Source of the DNA: Candidatus Scatomonas merdigallinarum | GTDB lineage: Bacteria; Bacillota; Clostridia; Lachnospirales; Lachnospiraceae | Length of the DNA: 64,000 nt | NCBI GenBank assembly: GCA_018716305.1 | Contig: DVKB01000014.1 | Coordinates: 31,975 to 95,974 of the forward strand | Reading direction: 5' to 3' | Shown: positions 41,284 through 51,044 of the stretch, piece by piece | Position numbering within the stretch: position 1 is the first letter of the stretch | How the letters are laid out: each line of letters begins with the position of its first letter | Notes under the pieces: generated by a model | What the model saw: only the letters and a program-made list of their open reading frames with translations | Told to the model about the DNA's origin: nothing | The model's database searches: none | Translations under genes and position numbers: made by a program

Positions 41284-42465
41284 ATGGCAAAAAAAGTTGT
41301 TTTGGCCGGCGGATGCCGTACGGCAATCGGTAAAATGGGAGGCGCTCTGAGCACAACCCCCGCGGCGGATCTGGGCGCCATCGTCATCAGAGAGGCCCTG
41401 AACCGGGCAGGAGTTCCCGCGGATCAGGTGGATCAGGTGTACATGGGATGCGTTATCCAGGCAGGCCTGGGCCAGAACGTGGCAAGACAGGCATCCATCA
41501 AAGCCGGTATCCCTGTAGAGGCTCCGGCCATGACCATCAATATTGTCTGTGGTTCCGGACTGAACTGCGTGAACATGGCGGCGGCCATGATTCAGGCCGG
41601 CGAGGCGGATATCGTAGTGGCAGGCGGTATGGAGAACATGTCCATGGCTCCCTACGCACTGAAAAATGCCCGTTACGGATACCGCATGGGCAACGCCCCC
41701 ATGATCGATACCATGGTAAACGACGCTCTGTGGGATGTGTTCAATGACTATCACATGGGCATTACCGCCGAGAATGTGGCAGAGCAGTGGGGTCTCACCA
41801 GAGAGCAGCTGGATGAGTTCGCCGCTTCCAGCCAGCAGAAGGCCTGCGCGGCCATTGAGAGCGGACGTTTCAAAGACGAGATCGTTCCCGTGGAAGTAAA
41901 ACAGAAAAAGAGCACGGTGATCGTTGATACCGATGAAGGCCCCCGTCCGGGAACCACCGCTGAGAGTATTTCAAAACTGCGTCCGGCTTTCAAGAAAGAC
42001 GGAATCGTAACCGCGGGCAACGCTTCCGGCATCAATGACGGCGCTGCGGCTATTGTAGTGATGAGCGAAGAGAAAGCCAAAGAACTGGGTGTGAAGCCCA
42101 TGGCCACATGGGTATCCGGCGCTCTGGGCGGCGTAGATCCCTCCATTATGGGCGTGGGACCGGTGCCGGCCACCAGAAAGGCTCTGGCCAAGGCAGGGCT
42201 CACCATTGCCGATATGGATCTTATCGAGGCCAACGAGGCGTTCGCGGCGCAGTCCCTGGCAGTGGCTCATGATCTGGAGTTCGATATGAGCAAGGTAAAT
42301 GTAAACGGCGGAGCCATCGCCCTGGGCCATCCCGTAGGAGCTTCCGGCTGCCGTATCCTGGTAACCCTGCTTCACGAGATGGAGAAGAGAGACGCCAAGA
42401 AGGGTCTGGCGACTCTGTGCATCGGCGGCGGCATGGGCTGCGCCACCATCGTGGAGAGAGACTGA
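41284..42465 (+). CDS. thlA: Acetyl-CoA acetyltransferase (thiolase)
   Basis: A 393-residue biosynthetic thiolase condensing two acetyl-CoA to acetoacetyl-CoA, the first committed step to butyrate. Active-site residues are all present: C89 in [11 protein letters not shown]349 in [12 protein letters not shown] and C379 in [18 protein letters not shown] lies just before ATG 41284; a longer ATG at 41266 would place the ribosome site inside the gene. First gene of the six-gene operon thlA-crt-hbd-bcd-etfB-etfA. Confidence 0.97.
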   Translation: MAKKVVLAGGCRTAIGKMGGALSTTPAADLGAIVIREALNRAGVPADQVDQVYMGCVIQAGLGQNVARQASIKAGIPVEAPAMTINIVCGSGLNCVNMAAAMIQAGEADIVVAGGMENMSMAPYALKNARYGYRMGNAPMIDTMVNDALWDVFNDYHMGITAENVAEQWGLTREQLDEFAASSQQKACAAIESGRFKDEIVPVEVKQKKSTVIVDTDEGPRPGTTAESISKLRPAFKKDGIVTAGNASGINDGAAAIVVMSEEKAKELGVKPMATWVSGALGGVDPSIMGVGPVPATRKALAKAGLTIADMDLIEANEAFAAQSLAVAHDLEFDMSKVNVNGGAIALGHPVGASGCRILVTLLHEMEKRDAKKGLATLCIGGGMGCATIVERD

Positions 42466-42485
42466 CAGCAGACAGTGACAGAGGA

Positions 42486-42503
42486 CTGCGGAGAAATCCG
42501 CAG
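42486..42503 (+). other. GAAA-tetraloop hairpin between thlA and crt
   Basis: CTGCGGA and TCCGCAG pair perfectly around GAAA, with no T-run. It is probably an mRNA processing or stability element within the operon. Confidence 0.5.
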
Positions 42504-42548
42504 CCGTCTGCGCGCTGAGACAGTATACGAGAAGAAAGGAGAATTCTT

Positions 42549-43325
42549 ATGGAGTTTGTAACCTACGAAACAGAAGGCGCGGTAGGCATCATTACCATCA
42601 ACCGCCCCAAGGCTCTGAACGCTCTGAACAGCCAGGTACTGGACGATCTGAACGCGGCCCTGGACGCTGTGAATCTGGAGGAGATCCGGGCCCTGATTCT
42701 TACCGGAGCCGGAGAGAAGTCCTTTGTAGCCGGCGCGGATATCGGCGAGATGAGCAATCTTACCAAGGCGGAGGGAGAGGCCTTCGGCAAAAAAGGAAAT
42801 GATATTTTCAGACGCATCGAGACCTTCCCCATCCCGGTAATCGCTGCCATCAACGGTTTCGCCCTGGGCGGCGGCTGTGAGATTTCCATGAGCTGCGACA
42901 TCCGCCTCTGCTCTGAAAACGCCATGTTCGGCCAGCCGGAAGTGGGCCTTGGCATTACCCCGGGATTCGGCGGAACCCAGAGACTGGCCCGGATCGTGGG
43001 ACCTGGATACGCCAAGGAAATGATCTACGGCGCAAGAAATATCAAAGCGGAGGAAGCGTACCGCATCGGTCTTGTAAACCATGTGTATCCTCTGGAGGAG
43101 CTGATGCCTGCCGCCAAGAAAATGGCCGCCGGCATTGCCAAAAACGCTCCCATCGCTGTCCGCAACTGCAAGAAAGCCATCAACGAGGGAATGCAGGTGG
43201 ATATGGATCAGGCCATTGTCATTGAGGAGAAGCTCTTCGGCGATTGCTTTGAGACCCACGACCAGAAGGAAGGAATGTCCGCTTTCCTGGAGAAGAGAAA
43301 AGAGAAAACTTTCCTGAATAAGTAA
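42549..43325 (+). CDS. crt: 3-hydroxybutyryl-CoA dehydratase (crotonase)
   Basis: A 258-residue enoyl-CoA hydratase-fold enzyme making crotonyl-CoA from 3-hydroxybutyryl-CoA. The oxyanion-hole segments [10 protein letters not shown] and [15 protein letters not shown] are present, and the two catalytic glutamates fall in GFALGGGCE and [17 protein letters not shown] precedes the ATG. Context between thiolase and 3-hydroxybutyryl-CoA dehydrogenase fixes the role as Crt rather than a fatty-acid-oxidation hydratase. Confidence 0.96.
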   Translation: MEFVTYETEGAVGIITINRPKALNALNSQVLDDLNAALDAVNLEEIRALILTGAGEKSFVAGADIGEMSNLTKAEGEAFGKKGNDIFRRIETFPIPVIAAINGFALGGGCEISMSCDIRLCSENAMFGQPEVGLGITPGFGGTQRLARIVGPGYAKEMIYGARNIKAEEAYRIGLVNHVYPLEELMPAAKKMAAGIAKNAPIAVRNCKKAINEGMQVDMDQAIVIEEKLFGDCFETHDQKEGMSAFLEKRKEKTFLNK

Positions 43326-43369
43326 GCAGCGGCAATCTGCCGGAAAATAAAATATGGAGGTACAAGAAA

Positions 43370-44209
43370 ATGAAAGTTGGAATTATCGGCGCGGGAACCA
43401 TGGGTTCCGGAATTGCTCAGGCATTCGCACAGACAGAGGGCTATGAAGTATGCCTCTGCGATATCAACGAAGAACTGGCCGCAAACGGCAAGAACAAAAT
43501 TGCCAAGGGATTTGAAAAGAGAGTCGCCAGGGGCAAAATGGATCAGGCAGCAGCCGACGCCATCCTGGCAAAGATCACGACTGGCGTTAAGACCATCTGC
43601 ACAGACTGCGATCTGATCGTAGAGGCCGCCCTGGAGAACATGGAGATCAAAAAACAGACCTTCAAAGAGCTGCAGGATATCTGCAAGGCAGACTGCATTT
43701 TCGCCACCAACACCTCCTCTCTGTCCATCACAGAGATCGGCGCGGGACTGGACCGTCCGGTAATCGGCATGCATTTCTTCAACCCGGCTCCGGTTATGAA
43801 GCTGGTTGAGGTAATCGCGGGGCTGAACACTCCGGCGGAGACGGTTGAGAAGATCAAAGCCATCTCCACTGAGATCGGAAAGACCCCGGTTCAGGTTGAG
43901 GAGGCAGCAGGCTTCGTGGTAAACCGTATCCTGGTTCCCATGATCAACGAGGCAGTAGGCATCTACGCGGACGGCGTTGCCTCTGTAGAGGGCATCGACG
44001 CCGCGATGAAGCTGGGCGCCAATCATCCCATGGGTCCCCTGGAGCTGGGCGATCTGATCGGACTGGATATCTGTCTGGCGATCATGGAAGTTCTGTATCA
44101 TGAGACCGGAGATTCCAAATACCGTCCCCATCCGCTGCTGAGAAAGATGGTTCGCGGCGGCAAGCTGGGACGCAAGACCGGCATCGGTTTCTATGACTAC
44201 AGCAAGTAA
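43370..44209 (+). CDS. hbd: 3-hydroxybutyryl-CoA dehydrogenase
   Basis: A 279-residue enzyme reducing acetoacetyl-CoA to 3-hydroxybutyryl-CoA. It has the N-terminal dinucleotide-binding motif [14 protein letters not shown], the catalytic-region [17 protein letters not shown] with the conserved His, and the C-terminal dimerisation domain ([19 protein letters not shown]). A Shine-Dalgarno GGAGG lies nine bases before the start. The gene lies 44 bases after crt and 20 before bcd. Confidence 0.97.
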   Translation: MKVGIIGAGTMGSGIAQAFAQTEGYEVCLCDINEELAANGKNKIAKGFEKRVARGKMDQAAADAILAKITTGVKTICTDCDLIVEAALENMEIKKQTFKELQDICKADCIFATNTSSLSITEIGAGLDRPVIGMHFFNPAPVMKLVEVIAGLNTPAETVEKIKAISTEIGKTPVQVEEAAGFVVNRILVPMINEAVGIYADGVASVEGIDAAMKLGANHPMGPLELGDLIGLDICLAIMEVLYHETGDSKYRPHPLLRKMVRGGKLGRKTGIGFYDYSK

Positions 44210-44229
44210 GGGATAATGGAGGAAGAGAC

Positions 44230-45381
44230 ATGGATTTCGCATTAGATAAGAAACATGAGATGGCCAGAACTCTGTTCAGAGAGTTCGCCGAAAAAGAAGT
44301 AAAGCCTCTGGCGCAGGAAGTGGACGAGACAGAAGTATTTCCCAGAGCTACTGTGGAGAAAATGGCAAAATATGGTTTCCTGGGAATTCCGGTTCCCAAG
44401 GAGTACGGCGGACAGGGCTGTGATCCCCTGACCTACGCCATGTGCGTGGAAGAGCTGGCAAAAGTCTGCGGCACCACCGCGGTTATCGTATCCGCCCACA
44501 CCTCTCTGTGCATCGACCCCATCATGACCTACGGCACGGAGGAGCAGAAACAGAAATACGTTCCGGCTCTGGCTAAGGGAGAAAAGCTGGGTGCCTTCGG
44601 TCTGACCGAGCCCGGCGCAGGCACCGACGCCCAGGGTCAGCAGACCAAGGCGGTTCTGGACGGAGATGAGTGGGTTCTCAACGGCTCCAAGTGCTTCATC
44701 ACCAACGGCAAGGAAGCGGATGTTTACATCATCATCGCCGTAACCGGAACCATCGAGAAGAGAGGCAGAAAGGTAAAAGAGATCTCCGCCTTTATCGTGG
44801 AGAAGGGAACTCCCGGATTCACCTTCGGAACCAAGGAAAAGAAGATGGGTATCCGCGGATCCTCTACCTATGAGCTGATTTTCACCGACTGCCGCATCCC
44901 CAAGGAGAATCTGCTTGGACAGCAGGGCAAGGGCTTCAACATCGCCATGCACACTCTGGACGGCGGACGGATCGGAATCGCCGCGCAGGCCCTGGGTCTG
45001 GCGGAAGGCGCTCTGGAGACCACCATCAAATATGTAAAAGAGAGAAAACAGTTCGGACGTTCCATCGCTCAGTTCCAGAACACTCAGTTCCAGCTGGCTG
45101 ACATGGCTACCAAGGTAGAGGCTGCCCAGCTGCTGGTTTACAAGGCTGCCATGGCAAAGGCGACTCAGAAGGTTTACAGCGTAGAGGCTGCCAAGGCGAA
45201 ACTGTACGCCGCGGAAGTGGCTATGGAAGTCACCACCAAGGCTGTTCAGCTCCACGGCGGATACGGCTACATCAGAGAGTACGATGTAGAGCGCATGATG
45301 CGCGATGCCAAGATCACCGAGATCTACGAGGGAACTTCTGAAGTTCAGCGTATGGTAATTTCTGGAAGCTTATTGAAATAA
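44230..45381 (+). CDS. bcd: Butyryl-CoA dehydrogenase
   Basis: A 383-residue FAD-dependent acyl-CoA dehydrogenase-fold enzyme that reduces crotonyl-CoA to butyryl-CoA. FAD/substrate segments are [16 protein letters not shown] and [12 protein letters not shown]. The catalytic base is E367 in [10 protein letters not shown], the position used by short-chain clostridial enzymes. etfB and etfA follow directly, so it probably works as the Bcd-EtfAB complex, which in clostridia bifurcates electrons from NADH to crotonyl-CoA and ferredoxin. Confidence 0.97.
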   Translation: MDFALDKKHEMARTLFREFAEKEVKPLAQEVDETEVFPRATVEKMAKYGFLGIPVPKEYGGQGCDPLTYAMCVEELAKVCGTTAVIVSAHTSLCIDPIMTYGTEEQKQKYVPALAKGEKLGAFGLTEPGAGTDAQGQQTKAVLDGDEWVLNGSKCFITNGKEADVYIIIAVTGTIEKRGRKVKEISAFIVEKGTPGFTFGTKEKKMGIRGSSTYELIFTDCRIPKENLLGQQGKGFNIAMHTLDGGRIGIAAQALGLAEGALETTIKYVKERKQFGRSIAQFQNTQFQLADMATKVEAAQLLVYKAAMAKATQKVYSVEAAKAKLYAAEVAMEVTTKAVQLHGGYGYIREYDVERMMRDAKITEIYEGTSEVQRMVISGSLLK

Positions 45382-45397
45382 CAGGAGGATACGAACC

Positions 45398-46180
45398 GTG
45401 AAGATAGTTGTTTGTGTAAAACAGGTGCCGGATACCAAGGGCGGCGTACAGTTTAACCCGGACGGCACATTGAACAGAGCCGCGATGCTGGCAATTATGA
45501 ATCCGGACGACAAGGCCGGACTGGAAGCTGCCCTGAGACTGAAGGATCAGTACGGCGCAGAGGTAACTGTAGTGACCATGGGTCTTCCCAAGGCCGCGGA
45601 TGTGCTCCGTGAGGCTCTGGCCATGGGCGCTGACAAGGGAATCCTGGTGACGGACCGCGTACTGGGCGGCGCTGATACCTGGGCTACTTCCACCACTCTG
45701 GCAGGGGCGATCAGAAATCTGGACTATGATCTGATCATCACCGGACGCCAGGCCATCGACGGCGACACCGCTCAGGTTGGACCGCAGATTTCCGAGCATC
45801 TGGGTCTGCCGGTTATCTCCTACGCTCAGAAGATTGAGATCGATGGGGATTACGTCATTGTTCAGCGTCAGTTTGAGGACCGCTATCATGTGCTGAAGGC
45901 AAAAATGCCCTGCCTGATTACGGCGCTGTCTGAACTGAACGAGCCCCGCTACATGACACCGGGCGGAATTTTTGACGCCTGCGACGCGGAGATCACCACC
46001 TGGGGAAGAGCCGACCTGAAGGATGTGGATGATTCCAATCTGGGTCTGAAAGGCTCTCCGACCAAGATCGCCAAGGCTTCCGATAAGGTCAGAAAGGGTG
46101 CCGGCGAGCACTTTGTTCTGGATCCGGAAGCGGGCGCTGCTTACATTACTGAAAAACTCACAGAAAAACATATTATTTGA
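45398..46180 (+). CDS. etfB: Electron transfer flavoprotein, beta subunit
   Basis: A 260-residue protein with a GTG start after AGGAGG. It begins MKIVVCVKQVPDTKGGVQF. The nucleotide-binding segments are VTVVTMGLPKAADVLREALAM and DLIITGRQAIDGDTAQVGPQ, the latter typical of EtfB. With EtfA it should form the bifurcating flavoprotein that passes electrons from NADH to Bcd and ferredoxin. The next start lies 18 bases downstream. Confidence 0.96.
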   Translation: MKIVVCVKQVPDTKGGVQFNPDGTLNRAAMLAIMNPDDKAGLEAALRLKDQYGAEVTVVTMGLPKAADVLREALAMGADKGILVTDRVLGGADTWATSTTLAGAIRNLDYDLIITGRQAIDGDTAQVGPQISEHLGLPVISYAQKIEIDGDYVIVQRQFEDRYHVLKAKMPCLITALSELNEPRYMTPGGIFDACDAEITTWGRADLKDVDDSNLGLKGSPTKIAKASDKVRKGAGEHFVLDPEAGAAYITEKLTEKHII

Positions 46181-46198
46181 TATAAGGTGGTGAACAGG

Positions 46199-47242
46199 AT
46201 GAATTTGGAAGAATATAAGGGCGTATATGTCTACGCGCAGCAGGTTGACAATAAGCTGGATAACATTGCCTTCGAGCTGCTGGGCAAGGCAAAAGACCTG
46301 GCAAAAGATTTGAATACAGACGTAACCGCGGTTCTCATCGGTTCCGATGTAAAGGGCCTGGCTGACGAACTGGCTGCTTACGGCGCGGACAAAGTAATCG
46401 TGGTGGATGATCCGGAACTGAAAGATTACAGAACCGAGCCCTACACCCATGCTCTGGCATCTGTGATCAACGAGTTCAAACCGGAGATCATGCTGGTGGG
46501 CGCGACCGCCATCGGCCGTGACTTAGGCCCCAGAGTTTCCGCCAGAGTGGCTACCGGCCTGACCGCGGACTGCACCCAGCTGGATATCGGTGATTTCCCC
46601 CTGGTGGCAAAAGAGGGACAGGAGCAGAAACACAATCAGCTGCTGATGACCCGTCCGGCATTCGGCGGTAATACCATCGCTACCATCGCCTGCCCCAACA
46701 ACCGTCCTCAGATGGCAACCGTTCGTCCCGGCGTTATGCAGAAGATCGAGCCTGTTGAGGGAGCCAAGGCCAATGTAGTAGAGTACAATCCCGGATTTAC
46801 TCCCGATGACAAATATGTGGAGATCCTGGACATTGTGAAGTCTGTCTCCGAGACCGTGGATATTATGGACGCTAAGATCCTGGTATCCGGCGGCCGCGGT
46901 GTGGGAAGCCCGGAGAATTTCCAGATGCTGCGGGATCTGGCGGACGCCCTGGGCGGCGAAGTAAGCTGCTCCCGTGCTGTGGTGGACGCGGGATGGATGC
47001 CCAAGGATATGCAGGTGGGACAGACCGGAAAGACCGTTCGTCCCCAGGTATATTTCGCCATTGGTATCTCCGGAGCCATTCAGCATGTGGCTGGTATGGA
47101 AGAGTCCGACATTATCATTGCCATCAACAAGGATGAGAGCGCTCCCATCTTCGATGTGGCTGATTACGGCGTAGTAGGTGATCTGAACAAGATCGTTCCC
47201 AAGCTGACTGAGATGATCAAGGCGGCCAAAGCCGCTCAGTAA
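46199..47242 (+). CDS. etfA: Electron transfer flavoprotein, alpha subunit
   Basis: A 347-residue partner of EtfB. The N-terminal half resembles EtfB (YKGVYVYAQQVDNKLDNIA; PEIMLVGATAIGRDLGPRVSA). The C-terminal FAD-binding domain is clear: VSGGRGVGSPENFQMLRDLA, SRAVVDAGWMP, QVGQTGKTVRPQVYFAIGIS and GAIQHVAGMEES. ATG 46199 follows AAGGTGG; a GTG at 46187 would add four residues. Last gene of the butyrate operon, ended by a strong terminator. Confidence 0.96.
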   Translation: MNLEEYKGVYVYAQQVDNKLDNIAFELLGKAKDLAKDLNTDVTAVLIGSDVKGLADELAAYGADKVIVVDDPELKDYRTEPYTHALASVINEFKPEIMLVGATAIGRDLGPRVSARVATGLTADCTQLDIGDFPLVAKEGQEQKHNQLLMTRPAFGGNTIATIACPNNRPQMATVRPGVMQKIEPVEGAKANVVEYNPGFTPDDKYVEILDIVKSVSETVDIMDAKILVSGGRGVGSPENFQMLRDLADALGGEVSCSRAVVDAGWMPKDMQVGQTGKTVRPQVYFAIGISGAIQHVAGMEESDIIIAINKDESAPIFDVADYGVVGDLNKIVPKLTEMIKAAKAAQ

Positions 47243-47256
47243 AAAGAATGGAAAGA

Positions 47257-47295
47257 GGCGCCGCAGATGTGCGATAACATCTGCGGCGCCTTTTT
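47257..47295 (+). terminator. Terminator of the butyrate operon
   Basis: GGCGCCGCAGATGT pairs perfectly with ACATCTGCGGCGCC, followed by TTTTT. Confidence 0.95.
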
Positions 47296-47359
47296 CCATG
47301 CGCAGAATTTATTCCCGCCGGCAGCAAGCCAAGGGGACCTGCGGGGTTTTGAAGGAAGA

Positions 47360-48640
47360 TCAGCGCGTCAGTGAATTCAGGTCTTCAAAGAAATTCGGGT
47401 AGGAGATTTTGACACAGTCCGCCTCCGTGATTTCTGTTTCGCCCTCCGCGGCCAGGGCGGCCACCGCGAAGGACATGGCGATCCGGTGGTCCAGATGGCT
47501 GTGGATGACCGCTCCCCGCAGGGGTTTGCCGCCCCGGATGATCAGGCCGTCCTCTGTCTCTGTGACGTCTGCTCCCATAGCGGAAAGGCTCTCTGCCAGA
47601 ATCGACAGACGGTCGGATTCTTTGACCCGAAGTTCCTCCGCGTTGCGGATGGTAGTCGTGCCCTCCGCGAAAGCTGCCAGTACAGCCAGCACGGGGAGCT
47701 CGTCAATGAGGGTGGGAATCAGATCTCCCTCTATGACGGTTCCGTGGAGAGGGCAGCTGCGGACCAGAAGATCCGCTGCCGGTTCCCCGCCGGATACGGT
47801 CTTGTCAAGAATGTCCACCTGACCGCCCATGGAGCGGATGACCCGGAGAATTCCGTCCCGGGTGGGATTGATGCCCACATGCCTCAGCAGTACTTCAGAG
47901 CCGGGAATCAGCAGGGCCGCGGCCAGAAAATAGGCGGCGGAGGAAATGTCTCCGGGGACGTCGATCCGTCCTCCCCTGAGCCTGGGTTCCGGCTGCACGG
48001 CGGCTGTAAGGCCGGAACTGACAACACTTCCGCCAAAATAGCGGAGCATTAATTCGGTATGATTCCGGGAGAGCGCGGGTTCCGTGACCGAGGTAGAGCC
48101 ATCGGCGTACAATCCGGCCAGCAGTACGCAGGATTTTACCTGAGCGGAAGCCACCGGTGAATTGTAATGAATGGCCCGCAGGGGTCTCCCCTCAATGCGC
48201 AGAGGGGCGCAGTCATTGCCGGCAATGCTTTCAATGGAAGCCCCCATAGCGCGCAGGGGGCGGATAATGCGGCCCATGGGCCTTTTCTGTATGGAGGCGT
48301 CCCCGGTGAGTTCACTGGCGAAGGTCTGGCCCGCCAGGATGCCGGAAATCAGCCGGGCGGTCGTGCCGCTGTTGCCGCAGTCCAGAATGCCGGAAGGTTC
48401 TGCAAGGCCGTGGAGCCCTTTTCCGTGAACCAGGATCCGCCGTGGATCCTTATCAATTCTGATTCCCATGCGGCGGAAGCAGCCGATGGTGGAGAGACAG
48501 TCCGCTCCCTCCAGAAAATGGGTGATTTCCGTGGTTCCCTCAGCCAGGGAGCCCAGCATGACAGCCCGGTGTGAGATGGATTTATCCCCGGGAACGCGAA
48601 GTTCGCCTTTCAGAGGGCGCAAAGCTTTTGAAAGTTTCAT
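47360..48640 (-). CDS. aroA: 3-phosphoshikimate 1-carboxyvinyltransferase (EPSP synthase)
   Basis: A 426-residue enzyme of the shikimate pathway joining phosphoenolpyruvate to shikimate 3-phosphate. Landmarks: VPGDKSISHRAVMLGSLAEG, LDCGNSGTTARLISGILAGQ (N-S-G-T loop), RPMGRIIRPLRAMGA, SAQVKSCVLLAGLYA, DIPxxID-type GDLIPTLIDELPVLA and RVKESDRL. The length and RPMGR motif fit the class II group. It is the last gene of a reverse-strand aromatic operon, 12 bases after tyrA. Confidence 0.96.
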   Translation of the reverse strand: MKLSKALRPLKGELRVPGDKSISHRAVMLGSLAEGTTEITHFLEGADCLSTIGCFRRMGIRIDKDPRRILVHGKGLHGLAEPSGILDCGNSGTTARLISGILAGQTFASELTGDASIQKRPMGRIIRPLRAMGASIESIAGNDCAPLRIEGRPLRAIHYNSPVASAQVKSCVLLAGLYADGSTSVTEPALSRNHTELMLRYFGGSVVSSGLTAAVQPEPRLRGGRIDVPGDISSAAYFLAAALLIPGSEVLLRHVGINPTRDGILRVIRSMGGQVDILDKTVSGGEPAADLLVRSCPLHGTVIEGDLIPTLIDELPVLAVLAAFAEGTTTIRNAEELRVKESDRLSILAESLSAMGADVTETEDGLIIRGGKPLRGAVIHSHLDHRIAMSFAVAALAAEGETEITEADCVKISYPNFFEDLNSLTR

Positions 48641-48652
48641 GTGATTTCCTTT

Positions 48653-49753
48653 CTAATCCCGCCGGTGAACGGTATAATTCCGGTCATTGAGGATCCGCAG
48701 GGCCTTCTGGCAGGCCTCTGTGTCGTAAAATTCTATTCTCAGAACGCCGTCCTCAAATTCACGGTTGTGGAGGATTCCGATGTTTTTAATATTGATTCCG
48801 TTCATAGCCAGAAGAGTGGTGATGGTGGCAATGCCGCCGGCCTCATCATAGATATCGCAGTACAGTACAAATTCTCTGGCAGTGGGGCCGGAGGTGGCGT
48901 CGCTGAGAGAATCCCTGTAATTTTTGGCGGAAGAGAAGAGCTGGTTCAGCCCGGGGCCGTCCCCTTTCTCCACCAGATATTTAGCCTGAAACAGCAGACG
49001 TATGTACTCATCCAGAACTTTGGAGATCTGCTCCCGGTTGGAGAGACAGATCTGCTCCCACATAACCGGGGAAGAGGAGGCAATGCGGGTGATATCCCGA
49101 AAGCCGCCGGCCGCCAGGAGCTTCATCCGCTCTTCCGGGGTATCCAGCTTTGCCAGGGCTCCCACCAGACAGGAGGCGGCAATATGGGGAAGATGGCTGA
49201 CCGCCGCCACAATATAGTCGTGTTCCTCCGGCGTCAGAACCACCGGGATCGCTCCCAGGGAAGAAACAAGCTCCACGTAGCCGGAAACACGGCTCAATGG
49301 GACATCCTCCGCGGGCGTAACCACATAGTAGGCGTTTTCCAGCAGATAATCGGTAGAATTTTGGAATCCGGTCTTTTCCGATCCGGCCATGGGATGGCCG
49401 CCGATAAAGTTTCCGGTCAGCCCCAGTTTTTCAACCTCCCGGTGGATCTCGCCCTTTACGCTTCCCACGTCAGTAATGACGCAGCCGGGCTTTATGATTT
49501 CCCGGAGAAAGGACAGATAGGTGAGATTGGTCTGTACCGGCGCGCAGAGAAAAATATAATCGCATTGGGAAAATTTCGGGTCAAATTCCCGGCAGGCTTC
49601 CTGGATCACGCCCTGTCCAAGGGCTTCCTCCAGCGTGGCCCGGGAGTGGGCCGAAGCCATGAGGGTATAGTCCGGGTGAAATTTGCGCAGGGCCCTGGCG
49701 ATGGAGCCGCCGATCAGTCCAAGGCCGATAAAACCTATGTTCAGGGCAGCCAT
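48653..49753 (-). CDS. tyrA: Prephenate dehydrogenase with C-terminal ACT domain
   Basis: A 366-residue enzyme making 4-hydroxyphenylpyruvate for tyrosine. It starts with the NAD-binding motif IGFIGLGLIGGSIARAL. Catalytic segments are DVGSVKGEI, GGHPMAGSEKTGF and AAVSHLPHIAA. A C-terminal ACT domain (about residues 290-366, EAGGIATITTLLAMNGINIKN) likely gives feedback control by tyrosine. Its start codon shares one base with the aroF stop, so the genes are coupled. Confidence 0.95.
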   Translation of the reverse strand: MAALNIGFIGLGLIGGSIARALRKFHPDYTLMASAHSRATLEEALGQGVIQEACREFDPKFSQCDYIFLCAPVQTNLTYLSFLREIIKPGCVITDVGSVKGEIHREVEKLGLTGNFIGGHPMAGSEKTGFQNSTDYLLENAYYVVTPAEDVPLSRVSGYVELVSSLGAIPVVLTPEEHDYIVAAVSHLPHIAASCLVGALAKLDTPEERMKLLAAGGFRDITRIASSSPVMWEQICLSNREQISKVLDEYIRLLFQAKYLVEKGDGPGLNQLFSSAKNYRDSLSDATSGPTAREFVLYCDIYDEAGGIATITTLLAMNGINIKNIGILHNREFEDGVLRIEFYDTEACQKALRILNDRNYTVHRRD

Positions 49754-50766
49754 CAGAGGGTTCTTCCTGAAAGATTTATGTACCCTTCCAGTTCGCCCAT
49801 CAGCTGATGAAAGGCGGGAAAGGTCAAGGATTGAGGCCCGTCGGAGAGAGCGTGCTCCGGATCGTTGTGAACCTCGATCATCAGCCCGTCCGCTCCGCAG
49901 GCCACGGCGGCTTTGGCCAGAGGAGGCACGTAGGCGCAGACCCCGGTAGCGTGGCTGGGATCCACAATGACAGGCAGATGGGATTTCTGGCGGATCACCG
50001 GAACCGCGCTTAAATCCAGAGTATTCCGGGTGGAAGTTTCATAGGTGCGGATTCCCCGCTCGCAGAGCACTACCTGGGGGTTTCCCTCCGCGATGATGTA
50101 CTCCGCGGCGTTCAGCCACTCGTCGATGGTGGCGGCCAGGCCCCGCTTCAGCAGCACCGGCATTCCGGAGCGGCCCGCTTCCCGGAGCAGCTGGAAATTC
50201 TGCATGTTTCTGGCGCCGATCTGGATCATATCCACATATTTCGCGGCGGCCTCAATGGCCTCCTCGCTGATGACTTCGCAGATGGTGCACAGATCGTATT
50301 CCTTTCCGGCTTCCGCCATGTAGCGCAGGCCCTCTTCCTCCAGCCCCTGAAAAGAATAGGGGGAGGTCCGGGGCTTGTAGGCGCCGCCCCGGACAAACTG
50401 GGCGCCGCTTTTTTTGACTTCTCTGGCAATGGTCATGAGCTGCTCCTCATTTTCCACCGCGCAGGGACCGGCCATAATGGTCAGGGTATCCGGTCCGATC
50501 TCGTGGTCCTTTATCTTGACCCGGGAAGGTTCCGGGTGAAATTTCCGGTTGGAGAGTTTATAGCTTTCGGTAATGGGGACCAGCTTATCCACCCAGGGAA
50601 GCATGGTGAGATTTTCGTTGGAAAGCTTTGTTTTATCGCCTACCACTCCGATGATGGTGACTTCTTTTCCCTGGGACAGATGGGTTTCCAGTCCTTTTTC
50701 CTGAACCAGGCCGGCCACCCGTTTCACTGCCTCTTCCGGGGCATGGGGTTTCATTACAATAATCAT
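49753..50766 (-). CDS. aroF: 3-deoxy-7-phosphoheptulonate (DAHP) synthase
   Basis: A 337-residue class I-beta enzyme catalysing the first step of aromatic synthesis from phosphoenolpyruvate and erythrose 4-phosphate. Residues 1-70 form the ferredoxin-like regulatory domain (MIIVMKPHAPEEAVKRVAG). The barrel follows with GPCAVENEEQL, GGAYKPRTSPYSFQG, IGARNMQNF, LKRGLAATIDEW and VDPSHATG. AGAGAGG precedes the ATG. First gene of aroF-tyrA-aroA, with its own promoter. Confidence 0.95.
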   Translation of the reverse strand: MIIVMKPHAPEEAVKRVAGLVQEKGLETHLSQGKEVTIIGVVGDKTKLSNENLTMLPWVDKLVPITESYKLSNRKFHPEPSRVKIKDHEIGPDTLTIMAGPCAVENEEQLMTIAREVKKSGAQFVRGGAYKPRTSPYSFQGLEEEGLRYMAEAGKEYDLCTICEVISEEAIEAAAKYVDMIQIGARNMQNFQLLREAGRSGMPVLLKRGLAATIDEWLNAAEYIIAEGNPQVVLCERGIRTYETSTRNTLDLSAVPVIRQKSHLPVIVDPSHATGVCAYVPPLAKAAVACGADGLMIEVHNDPEHALSDGPQSLTFPAFHQLMGELEGYINLSGRTL

Positions 50767-50815
50767 TTGATGTCAGTCCTCTCTGATAGATATTCTGTAA
50801 AACATAACCTCCCTT

Positions 50816-50844
50816 ATTCTAATTCATGGAGCCTGAAAAGTCAA
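50816..50844 (-). promoter_or_regulatory. Promoter for aroF-tyrA-aroA
   Basis: Reverse strand: TTGACT (complement of 50839-50844), 17-base spacer, TAGAAT (complement of 50816-50821). Confidence 0.7.
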
Positions 50845-50964
50845 CGATTTATCAGTTTAAAGTTTAACGCTTTAAAGTCAAACATCAAAAGGCCGGGGGA
50901 AGATCCGGACGAGGACTTGAATCTGCTTCAGAGGATATAATTTGGGCAAAAATATAGATTTTTC

Positions 50965-50993
50965 TTGAAAAACTCAAAAATTTTTAGTAAAAT
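50965..50993 (+). promoter_or_regulatory. Promoter for the EF-G paralogue
   Basis: TTGAAA at 50965-50970, 17-base spacer, TAAAAT at 50988-50993. The short leader ends in GGGAGG before the start. Confidence 0.7.
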
Positions 50994-51044
50994 ACACATA
51001 TGGCAAAGCAAACTTGCTGAGAATCTGATTGGGAGGTAATACAT